From NCBI RefSeq assembly GCF_003573695.1, contig NC_039362.1, positions 110,835,120-110,899,119 of the forward strand: 64,000 bases of DNA. Reading direction: 5' to 3'. Source of the stretch: Papaver somniferum. Lineage: Eukaryota; Streptophyta; Magnoliopsida; Ranunculales; Papaveraceae. Each line of letters begins with the position of its first letter. Position 1 is the first letter of the stretch. The notes beneath the pieces were generated by a model. It had not been told where the DNA came from and searched no databases. It worked only from the letters and a program-made list of their open reading frames with translations. Of the stretch, positions 32,901 to 42,950 are shown one piece after another. The position numbers and the translations under genes are program-made.

Positions 32901-33216
32901 TGTCATGTACCTGATATACAATGACAAGGTTGAGATTGATAAATTGAGGTAAACCTCTCTTAATCCCGGATGATCAGGCCTGAAGAACAAATGTTCTATT
33001 TAGATTAATAAGTCGATACCATTTTCATTACAGACTCTGGCCTTATAAGCTCGGTTTTCATTCCTAAATCTAACGGATACTAGAAGCCCACATGTTCACA
33101 TCTTATCCCACCATTACAACTGATAAACACACTTATTATTAAGCTAAATTCTATCCACAACTAACTACCCCTCAAATATGATATGGGTTGTCCAATATAA
33201 TGTCGAGTACATGACA
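32901..33216 (-). repeat. NA-1 5' LTR (right copy)
   Basis: Matches 30001-30317, with the same inverted ends. It is followed by GAAAC and then by Copia-3 RNase H sequence. Confidence 0.9.
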
Positions 33217-33221
33217 GAAAC

Positions 33222-33578
33222 AAAACTCACAATCCCTGTCTACATGCGAAGCAGAATACATTGTTACAGGTTCGTGTTGTACTCAATTTCTGTGATGAAA
33301 CAAATGCTTGCTGATTATGGAATTGACACTAGAATAATGAAGATCTTTTGTGATAACTCAAGTGTGATTCGCATCACTGAGAATCATGTTGAGCACTCAA
33401 GAACTAAGCACACATTGATATAAGGTATCATTTTATTAGAGATCTCTATGAAAATGGTATCATCAATATGGAATTTGTGCCTTCAGAATAACAATTGGCT
33501 GATATTCTCACCAAACCTTTAGACACTGCTACGTTTGAACACTTACGGCAGTCTATAGGTGTTGTTTTGGTGCATTAG
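33222..33578 (+). pseudogene. Copia-3 RNase H C-terminus
   Basis: It continues from 30000 with Q-S-L-S-T-C-E-A-E-Y and ends in A-D-I-L-T-K-P-L-D-T-A. It is interrupted by a frame change near 33292, an insertion of bases near 33415 and a TAA at about 33488-33490. Compared with Copia-1 at 3680-4037 the order and spacing are otherwise the same. Confidence 0.82.
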
Positions 33579-34424
33579 TTCTCTAGCCTTCCCCCTGGAC
33601 TCATTTATATCTCTTGGGCAATCAAGGCTTCGAACGCCAGTGTAATGTTGTTTCACTTTCATGTTTGTTTTCTATTGGGTATCAAAGGTTTCGCTGAAAT
33701 CCTTATTTTTTTGTAAAAGTAAGGTCGCTCTTGTTGTTCCTTTTGGAATGACATTTTATGGGGGAGAGTTATTAATTGAACTTGTGCTTAATTGCCAAAT
33801 CTTTGTGGGGAGTGCGGCTGTGGAATATTATAGGGGTTATCTTGTATCTTTATAAACTCCTTGATGAATGCATTTAGTTTCGACTATTTAATTGCATCTA
33901 AAAAGTTGATATGTGCTTTTCTTTTGTCCATGAAGTATCTCTATGGAAATTTCATTAGGATCCTACTGATTTTCGTACCTTTGCCAATTGTATTGACAAA
34001 AAGGGGGATAATTAATGGGTAGTTCACACTACAAATACATATGGTTTTCGGATCATTATGTAAGGGGGAGTGCTTTTCATGTGAGATGAAGTATTGACTA
34101 AGGGGGAGTGATACATATCACCATAGTAGTATTGTCAAAGTTGTGATACAATTGAACTTTGATGTTGTGTAATAATACTATGACACTGTATAACAATGAT
34201 TGAGAGCTATTGTTTTCTCATTTTTATAGCTACGGATATTCAACAACGATGATGCTGAATTGAATACCTTTAGAATCATTGGAGTACTTGGAAGTGACGA
34301 AGATTTCGAGTAATGTTGAAGAACCAAGGAGATCAAGCATTTGGATGAGAAGCTACAAAGTTTATTTATTTCGTATTCCATATATATTGATAGTTTTGTC
34401 ACTAAAATTGACAAAAGGGGAGAT
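33579..34424 (+). other. Copia-3 3' non-coding region with multiple polypurine tracts
   Basis: From about 33700 it matches Copia-2 12352-13087. Purine tracts are at about 33998-34009, 34062-34070, 34100-34109 and 34413-34423; the last abuts the 3' LTR. No protein is seen. Confidence 0.65.
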
Positions 34425-36806
34425 TGTTAGAGAATTGCTCGGTCGAACTCGCAAGCGTTGCTATCTCAAGCTTGTTTGTCAAGTTTAGTTGCCAAAACTA
34501 TAAGTCTTGATTTCTAGTCTACTTATAGCTAAGTCTCGGATTAGGATAGTAAGTGTAGTTGAGCCTTAGACTCCACGGCGGTCATCGATTGAAGACGAAG
34601 AACTACTCAACGAAACTTTTGGAACTTCATCAACAAAAGATATGTGGAGACTTAAACTTATCTATCACTCAAAAGTATATCTACTCTATATCCTATTTGA
34701 GACAAAATTCGTATTGCTATATAGACTTCAATTATACACATTTTCTATTTCGAGCCGAGTTTATCTCGCCTATCTATTTCTCGAAATATGTGTTAGTAAG
34801 CTTTCGCTTTAGACAAGTTCATCTTTACTCGTGACGAAAGTCATGTTGATTATTTCAATAACTTGAAAATCGCTTTGATGAAAATAGTTTGTGAATAACA
34901 ACTATTTTAACATCCTCTAAGAAAGTTTCAATGATTGAAATGAAAGTTTAGAACAAGTAACCATGTTTGGATATAAACATGGTGTGTTCTCACATTTGTG
35001 TAAAAGTCCAAAACCGGGAACCCAAAGTATGTGTACCCATACGTGTACTGGCGATTGTTGGAAATCCGGCTAAGTATGCGTACCCGTATGCATACTGGCG
35101 GAAGTTTCACGTCCGTGAATTTCTGCTGGAGTTTGAAAGTAAAAAACAAACTCAACCCGGTTACTTAAGTACGCGTACCCATTTGCATACTTAGGTAGGT
35201 TACTTTCTAAAATCGGTTTGTTCATGAACTAAAACATTTATATAATAAGGAATGCAATATCTGCAAACCGTGGCTATAATGTTCATGAATCGATTCGAGT
35301 GAATCAAAACCGATTTTGCTTCGATTGTGTCTTATATACTTCTATAAGATCTAAGCAATTGAACAGATCTCTAACTAGTTCATTTGAGTCATTTGAACTA
35401 GTTATGGTAAAGATGAATAAGGTTGATATGAAAGTGCTCATATAGCTAACCATTGGTTAACTATTGTTGAACCAACTAAGGGTACACGTTTAGGTACGGT
35501 TACTCAAACCTAAATGAAGTTACATTTCATTTGTGTATAACAAGATAAATTCGATCTAACGGTTGAAAGATATTAGCTTGAATCTAATCAGGTTTTCATC
35601 TAACGGTGAATATTGAATGCTTTGTTACCAAGGTAACTTAGATTGCAAACCCTGATTTGAAATCTATATAAAGAAGAACTCTAGCAACTGGGAAACATAA
35701 TCCCCACACCTCCTGTGTGATACTAGTTGTATAAGCTAGAGTCGATTCTCCTTTAACCTTAGGTTTTTCACAAAACCTTGTAGGTTAACGACTTAAACAC
35801 TTCATTGGGATTGTGAAGCCATACCCCAACTATTTTCTCTGTAGTTGCGTGATCTGATCTTGTTGTTTCTATCGTGATTGAGTACAATCGTAAGATTGGC
35901 TTGAGATTTATATCTCCGATAGGAAAGATACAAAAATAATCACAAACACCTTCGTCTCATCGTTTGTGATTCCACAATATCTTGGTTCGTTAATCAATTA
36001 AGATTATTTTGAGGTGATTGATAATTCTAGGCTGTTCTTTGGGAATATAAGTCCTGGTCATCAATTAGTTCATGTTCACCTTTATTTATCAAAAGACGGA
36101 AAAAAAACTCGTAGGTATATCTGTGGGAGACAGATTTATCTATTCAATAGACTCTTTTGTGTGATACAGATTTGTTTATCAAGTCTTCGACTTTGGGTCG
36201 TAGCAACTCTTAGTTGTGGGTGAGATCAACTAAGGGAATCAAGTGCGTAGTATCCTGCTGGGATCAGAGACGTAAGGAGCACGATTGTACCTTGAATCAG
36301 TATGGGATTTATTATGGTTCAACTACATTCCAGACCGAAGTTAGCTTTGTAGTAGGCTAGTGTCTGTAGTGGCTTAATACATTGTGGTGTTCAAATCTGG
36401 ACTAGGTCTCGGGGGTTTTCTGCATTTGTGGTTTCCTCATTAAAATTCTGGTGTCTGTTATTTCTTTTCTGTATTATATTTTGTTATATAATTGAAATAT
36501 CACAGGTTGTGCGTTGAATCGATCAATTGGTAAATCCGACCTTTGGTTGTTGATTGAAATTGATTGATCCTTGAACATTGGTCTTTGGTACCGTTTAAGT
36601 TATTTCTCTTATATTCAATCAGGCTCGCAAATTATTATTTGTTTGATTGCGGATTGAATTGAGAGATTGAGGTATAACTCTTTGATATACTTTTCTTAAG
36701 ATTGAGTCTAACTGTCTAGTTGATTCTCTTGTAAGTATATTGGAGTTAGTCCATACAGATTGCTAAGCGAAATATTTGGTGAGGTTGTTAGACCCCCGCT
36801 TTTTCA
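34425..36806 (+). repeat. Copia-3 3' LTR
   Basis: It starts TGTTAGAGAATTGC and ends ...CCCCCGCTTTTTCA, length 2382 bp. A TATA box (TATATAAAG) lies at 35665-35673 and palindrome-like motifs at about 35030-35178, including GTACGCGTAC at 35169-35178. The following bases GTACT (36807-36811) would be the right target duplication of the cluster; the left partner lies outside the window or has been lost. Confidence 0.87.
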
Positions 36807-37277
36807 GTACTCATATTGCATTACACAACTGTTACATATATCACAACTATGTACTATATACATTACATTACACAACTAAGTGAAGTTGTCTCCTCGATAA
36901 GTGCTCGGTAGCTGGATAAGTTTCAAACTGTAATCATTATGTACTTTACATCTTTCAGGTGACAGAGTATTCTGTACTCAGATTGCATTATAAGTGTTAC
37001 ATGTATCGCGCCTATGTTCTCTACAAATTTTAATATTTACCTTCAATAAACATGTCAAGATTTTTATAAAAAGTGAAATAACTGCACATATATTAAAAAC
37101 AAGCACCATAGATTCGAAAAGTTGGATCCTAAGCTTCTTTGTCTTTCCTCTAAATTCTTTCATGGAAACAATTGTTATCAAAAATCCTAAGAACTATGAC
37201 TAGTAAACTTAGAAAATATTCTAGAATAAATCTTAGTATGTACTACTAATTCAAAATAAAGCCCAGGTTTTTCAGTG

Positions 37278-37281
<4 letters not shown>
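36807..37281. other. Flanking non-coding DNA
   Basis: AT-rich sequence outside the nested cluster. A diverged direct repeat begins gtactcatattgcatta at 36807 and gtactcagattgcatta at 36974. No gene seen. Confidence 0.5.

Positions 37282-37318
<37 letters not shown>
37282..37318. repeat. (AT)n microsatellite
   Basis: Uninterrupted AT dinucleotide run of about 18 units. Short open frames across it are artefacts. Confidence 0.95.
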
Positions 37319-37319
<1 letters not shown>

Positions 37320-37461
37320 TGTCAAATACGATCTCAAAAGTCTTTTGGACCATTAGGATTCCAACTCTGCTCAGGAGGAGTTGTTGCTGAAAGTATCTGG
37401 CATTATAAAGAGATCCTCTTATTCTGTATTTTAACTTTGAGTTGTTCAGCATCTCCCAAAC

Positions 37462-37856
37462 TCATGCGCACTCCATCGTTGGCTTCCTCTTTTGAAAGTT
37501 TTTCATAAATTGCATGACATATGATGCACAATCTGGAGAGTCACCTTGCTTTGGTGTTGGGTACTGATCAACCTTACTTTTCGTACTAGTGGAAGGCCAC
37601 GCCGCATCAAGTTATCATTAATTAAAAGCAAACATAAATCTTCCGTACGTTTAGCATCCTCATAACACTGGTCTTTGGATGCAATTTCCCAAGTGTTAAA
37701 GTGGTAGAATTCCCCTTTCTCGCAGTCATACACAAGCTTCACGTCTTGATATGACACTTGAATAAGAATCTTCCTGGTTCCTGCCTCCATTTGATTGATG
37801 GGTAAACTAATAGCACAGTCTGCTGCTAGTTGATATGTTGGGTCTCTTGTATAAAA
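37462..37856 (-). pseudogene. Ulp1/SENP-like cysteine protease C-terminal exon, frameshifted
   Basis: On the - strand a T-rich tract ends in CAG at about 37857, a good 3' splice site. The exon then reads open for 117 codons (37503-37853, including a 95-codon stretch from ATG 37790). In the next frame downstream comes P-K-Q-G-D-S-P-D-C-A-S-Y-V-M-Q-F-M, close to the Gln ... D-C-G-x-Y-V catalytic block of Ulp1-type (C48) proteases. The two frames meet at an A-run near 37580, where one base seems missing. Such proteases process SUMO and also occur inside plant Mutator-like elements. Upstream exons with the catalytic His and Asp were not found. Confidence 0.4.
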
Positions 37857-37869
37857 CTGAAAAAAAAAA

Positions 37870-40800
37870 AAGAAAAAAGAAATCTAAAAATTGTTACTTT
37901 TTTCATCAGTATGGGAAATATGTAATGAAATTCATAGTGTATAAATATGAAAGCATAAAAGATACTTTAGCATAAAAAAATGTTTTGTTTCATTTAGTAA
38001 GTGAGATATGCAATTAAAATTCTTAGTATCTAAAACAAGGTGAGCATGAAATGGGTTTTTTTCATTAGTATGAGAGATATGCACTGCATTTTCCAAAAAC
38101 AAGATGCATGTTGTTTTTCAAGATAAACAGGAAAGCATACAACATTACCCAGCCAGATGCATCAATATGCAATATTGCTTACTGATGAGTATATAAATGG
38201 TGATGAATCATTCATATGCCTAACTACAATCCTATTGTTCTTTTAGATTTGTAGATTCCCCGATTATGCGGCTTGATGCTTAGTCTTTTCTCGTTGTGGA
38301 CCTGAACTTGGAATTGACTCTAAACTTGGAATTCTTCAAGGCCGTCATGTGGGGAGGCGTTATTGGCATGTGAGTGCTGTCTTGATGAGACAAAATTTAT
38401 TCTGAGATATTAAACTATCTAATTAGGGTTTCCTTGATCAAAACCCTAATTTCCTCTTTTGTGCAAATTTCAGCTTCTAACTCTGTGCATGCGAGTATTT
38501 GGGGAAGAGAGGGATTTGAACGGCCTCCTGGATGGCCGTGAGGTTGTTGAAATCCTATGAGAGAATATAGGCACTCATTTTTGGATTGCAGGGTTCTTAT
38601 CCATATAAATTCTGAGTTCAGGCTTGTATTGCACCTAAACCATAATTTTTCTTTGGTTTGTATCTGAATATTTCAGGGACTCTAGAGAGGCTTGAAGAGG
38701 CTTGGTAGGCGTGCATCTATCTTTTAGGGTTAGCACCTTGTGCGATGAAATCTTGTTCAATCCTTTGTACCAATCACACGCCTCGTTTTCAGAGAAAATA
38801 CCTACTTTTGAAACTAAGGGTATTTTTGTCAAAAATAACTATGAGCTTGATTTTTCTTTGGCATAAGAGAAGTCTTGAATGCCTCTATTTATGGTCATGG
38901 TTTGAGATAGAGAGAGGTGGGTGTTTCTGGCCTTTCCCATGAGAATTATTGACTTAGGTTTTCTTGTTTGACCCAAATTCCTTTTACTTCCTCTAAAATT
39001 ATGTCCATCTGGATTCTGTTTTAATCCCTTTTTTCTTTTAAAACCTATATAACTTTAAATTCATGTGTATGAGACCATTCTAACGAGTATATAAGGGCTT
39101 GGTCGGTTCTTGGTTGCGTTAGGGCATTCTTCTTTGAAAATACTCAAAAATGTGAACTAAGGGTATTTTGGTCAAAATTCCTTATGAGATCGTCTCTATT
39201 GTTTAGTGAGGAAATAAAATAGTTGAAAGGAATCCATGATGGGCCATCCAAGTGAAGCTCTGCTCTTTTCTTTTAAGAGAATTCCCTTTCTTTGTCAAAT
39301 ACTTGTAATTAGGGTTATTTTCGTCAAAACCCTAATTCTCTTCAACTTTGGTGTTATCAAGGGATGAGAGGGTGATAAGTAAAGTACCATTGGTCTTTTA
39401 GACTCTTCGCAAGATATGAGAGGGTGATAAGTAACGTCCCACTGGTCTTGTAGACTTTGCACATGATGGGGAGAGCTTGGTCACGGCTTGGAGGAGATTG
39501 GGAAGGTAAAAGAGCCTTGGTTTCCTTATTTGAGCCAAATTCCTTTAATTTCCTCTTTTATCTCTAATTATTTTTGTGTTTGCTTGAAAGCTTCCCTTTT
39601 GAGATAAAATTTAAAATACAACTATTTTTTAGATATGTTTTAGGTGTAGAAACCGATCCACCTCCCTTCATGAATTCTATTTGTATTAGAATTCCTTGTT
39701 TGAGCTGAATTCCTTTGTCTTTTCCTGAAACTCCTTTCCTTAATTGACTTGAACTCTTGAGACGCATGGAAGCTGAGAGAACTTGAAAAACGTGTGTGAA
39801 TAGATAAGGGCTTGATCAAATTTCCCATTTTCTTCAAAAAATGGCCAAAATGTCGAACTAGGGGCATTTATTTCTTTTTTTTCCAATGAAAGCATAAAAA
39901 ATGAGCCTGAAAGTATTGAGGCCTTTTTCCCTATTGAAAATTCAAATCATAGAACCAGAGAGGTTGAGTCTTGACTTGGGATGTTATTAGTGAAGAGTTA
40001 AACAAGGAAGAACCCACGGCTTGGACTCTTTTTGGAAGTTGCTTTCCTTGTTCGAGTGAGATTCCTCTTTCGGCCTGAAGTGGAAATGATATTGTAGTAC
40101 ACCTATTTATTACTTAATGCTTGAATCTAATTTTTGATCCCTGGATTTTAATCGTCAGATGAATTTTGATGAATGATAATATATTTTCTTTGCTTATGTG
40201 ATAGCTTTATTCGTCTTTCAAAATGGTATTAATGTTCAAAATGATGATATATAAGCTAACAGAAGTTCTAACGATTTTGAGTTTGCTGATGTAGATACAC
40301 ATCCTTCGTTCTCTATTGAGGTATCTCCAATGAGTATTGATCTTCATTCTTCCTTAATCATCACCGATGTATAATCCTTTTGAATGAATAAAACAAGGAT
40401 TCTCTTCTTTTAGGTATTCATCAGAAAACTTCAGATTTAAGACACTTAGGAAGAATGGTGGTAGATTCTTCATACAAACTCCGATGTGAGTCCCAACCCC
40501 AACTTTGAAATATAAGAGTATAAGATTTATAATGCAAAAATAATGACTTGATTCCGAATTCGTTAGGTCAGTCAACTAGACACGTGCTTTTGTCTTCAGG
40601 AATCCCGTGTAGAATTTCAGGAGTGTTCCAAATTGCACTTATTTCAGTTTTGTGACCACATATCCTATATTGCTTGTCCTTTAAATGCGCCCTTTTTTTT
40701 ATGTTGTATAAGAGACATAGGGTAACATATTTGTTCAAGAGAGTACCCCAAAATTCCTTACGGATTATCACCAGTTTTCACGTCTTCATGCTGCAGTGTA

Positions 40801-41433
40801 CAATAATCCGAATTACAAAAGGAATCCTTGTATTGCTTGGACCCTTATATGTTTCAACGATCCAAGCACGATCCCTTGGAATATTATGACCTCATTAACC
40901 TTCCTTATCTTAGCATTGGTCATGATGTTGGCTTCCTTAGGTCAGAGAAACGCCCGTGATACGATTCTACGTTTTTACCCTTTGTTACGGAGAAGATGTA
41001 TTTTTCCCTGATCCCTTGTGAAAGTATGGACCCGAACGAATCTGTGAGTATCCTTGGAGATATGGACTGGGTTTCTTGATATTGAAATAAGGATCGCACT
41101 CTAGACATGAGGACAAGATCCGTGTGAGGCTTGAAACTTCTCAACATAGATAAACCCTAAATACATACCCTATATGTACGCCATATGTCTTCACTGTCTT
41201 AGTGTACTTCTTGTAATTCCTCTCTTGTTTGTCAAGTCACATGGCAAGCGAGACTTTTATGTATACAAGTACTCTTCATAGCGAGAATGAACAAGACCTT
41301 GGTAGAATGGAGATGAGGCCGGCTTCAACGACTTCAAAGGGTCCTCAGAAAGAAATTTGGGATGCAGAGAGACAACCAACCGACCTGGGGTGATTTCAAG
41401 GGACCCGTGTCTTCTTCGGATGAGGCTCTTAAT
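37870..41433. other. Unclassified repetitive or intergenic DNA
   Basis: About 3.5 kb without a convincing gene. It contains recurring degenerate phrases (variants of gagccaaattcctttaattt and aagggtatttttgtcaaaa between 38800 and 40080). It also has a 52-bp tandem duplication at 39364-39415 and 39416-39467. The phrases suggest a very old retroelement. A frame at 40728-41011 with one hydrophobic segment is discussed as a finding. Confidence 0.4.
39364..39467. repeat. Tandem duplication, 52-bp unit, two copies
   Basis: Both copies start atgagagggtgataagtaa and share the block tggtctt-tagact, with several substitutions between them. Confidence 0.7.
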
Positions 41434-41878
41434 CAGGGACGGGCCTAGCAAGGGGCTAAAGGAGGCTATATCCCGTCCCTGATTTTGGGGTAAAAAAAAA
41501 TTAGTACAAAAACTTAGGTTAGATTTTATGTATAGCCCACATATTAGTTGTAGTTAGCTAATTATATGTGATTTTTAGCCCATACTATGAGGTGATCAAA
41601 ATTTAAGTCATGTTTAAAGTAAATAATCATCTTCCACTCAATACATTTTCACTCCTATTCTCTTCTGTATAAAAATATCTTTTGGTAATCACTTTGTTTT
41701 TGTTGTTATTTGTGTTCATATTAACTTTTATTTCCTTAGCTATCTAGTATTTTATGGGTGGATCACTACTTGACCACTAATTATATGATGTGTTACAAAA
41801 AAAAAATTGTCGCGTCCTCCGGCCGCGTTATCAACTGTTACATTCTATCCCTACCCAAGGGAAAATTCTGGGTCCGTC
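41434..41878. mobile_element. hAT-like MITE
   Basis: A 445-bp AT-rich non-coding element. The left end is CAGGGACGGGCCTAG and the right end CTGGGTCCGTC. After the first three bases the ends pair over 12 positions with two mismatches. It is flanked by CTTAAT on both sides (41428-41433 and 41879-41884), possibly the remains of an 8-bp duplication. The CAGGG terminus and 6-8-bp duplication suggest hAT, though the family is uncertain. Confidence 0.55.
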
Positions 41879-41884
41879 CTTAAT

Positions 41885-42171
41885 CTGGAAGAGAGACCGA
41901 AGGTGAGGAAATATGGAGGTATGTACTGAGGGTTTAGATCAGAAGAGAAAGTTATTCCCCAATAGGTAGAGGTTGTTTCTGCTATATAATCTCCTTAAAT
42001 GTCGATAGCCGCTTTCTTTATATCTTTCTCGTACGCATCTAGTGAAGTAAGGGACCGCAGCGGTTAGCCTTAAGCGAAAGCTAAGAAACACGTCGAACCA
42101 TAATACTTGGCCTAATGATATACTAAAAAATAAGAAAAATTTTGCTCAACAACGTGGGTCACTTGAACATA
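41885..42171. other. Intergenic stretch with repeat block
   Basis: No gene seen. The part at about 42066-42165 is similar to 50029-50135 on the other side of LINE-2. Confidence 0.5.
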
Positions 42172-42217
42172 CATTGTTATAGAATTCTTTTTTTTTACTG
42201 AGAAACACACCATAACA

Positions 42218-42949
42218 TTAACTAAGAAGAAAATTACAAACATCAGTTAAAGGTTCTTTCCTCAACAAAGAGTCCAAAAAGGGAGGACTAGAAACCCATG
42301 AAGTTTTCAAATGAAACTTTCTAGCCCGTCGTGCAAGCCGGTCCGCTACCTTATTTTTGAGTCTCTTAATATGCACAACATTAAAACTAAAACAATTTGA
42401 AAGGGAAATCCGACATTCTTCTAAAAGATCACTACAACGCCAGTCAACTTCACCCTTGCCTTCTTTGACGAAATCCACTAATTGAAGGCAGTCGCTGACA
42501 AACAGAACTTTAGACAGATTCATCTCTTCTGCCCAAGAGATAGCCAAAATTAGGGTTGCTGCCTCAGCACCAACAACACCTGTAATCAGTCCAAAGTCTG
42601 CTCTTGATTGAATTAATCTACCTGCATTATCACAAAGAACAATTCCAATACCCATATTAAGATCTTTATAAGAACCATCAACAAAAATAACAAAGTCAAC
42701 ATCCTGCAGTGGAGTTGTAGTATTCACTCTACTCAAAGTATTCAAAGAAGGAGGAGCAATAAATGTATTGATCTGCCTTCTAGTATCCATAATAACCTTG
42801 TCCAGGTTAATAGTGGTATTTTTAAAGACCACGTCACATCTAAATTTCCAAACAGACCACATAACTATAGCGCCAATACTAGGCCAATCAACTGCATAAG
42901 GAGAGATACCCAGATTATTGTCAAACCAATTGAGAAAAATATCATCCAC
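42218..42949 (-). pseudogene. LINE-2 ORF2 C-terminus: RNase H (RVT_3)
   Basis: A 243-codon frame with a plant-type RNase H: F-V-D-G-S-Y near residue 89, G-A-E-A-A-T-L and V-S-D-C-L-Q-L, followed by H-I-K-R-L-K-N-K-V-A-D-R-L-A-R-R. The Asp-Glu-Asp acidic residues are present. The apparent start lies at the solo LTR boundary. The upstream continuation is at 46053 and beyond. Confidence 0.88.
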
Positions 42950-42950
42950 T

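Larger units (their letters stand above)
30001..33216 (-). mobile_element. NA-1: small non-autonomous LTR retrotransposon in Copia-3
   Basis: Direct LTRs of 317 bp (30001-30317) and 316 bp (32901-33216) are about 97% alike by eye. Each is bounded by the perfect inverted ends TGTCATGTAC and GTACATGACA. The target duplication is GAAAC (29996-30000 and 33217-33221). A Met-type primer site next to the right LTR and a purine tract next to the left LTR show transcription on the - strand. The internal 2.6 kb codes for no protease, RT or integrase. A small C-terminal motif L-E-D-K next to the polypurine tract (about 30340) recalls the end of gypsy Pol, suggesting a Ty3/gypsy origin (inference). Confidence 0.88.
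15376..36806 (+). mobile_element. Copia-3: decayed Sirevirus-like element split by three insertions
   Basis: Pieces in order: 15376-15420 (pol block corresponding to Copia-1 1174-1218), 26186-26938, 28261-30000, 33222-34424, and the 3' LTR 34425-36806. They read through as one protease-to-RNase H series once the Athila-like element, the LINE fragment and the small LTR element are removed. Its 5' LTR and gag are absent. The abrupt start against the end of the Copia-2 LTR fits either insertion of Copia-2 into Copia-3 or a deletion. Many stops and frameshifts show that it is old. Confidence 0.82.

Noticed and set aside
37275..37508. Open frames with Ile-Tyr repeats on both strands
   Set aside because: They are translations of the AT microsatellite.
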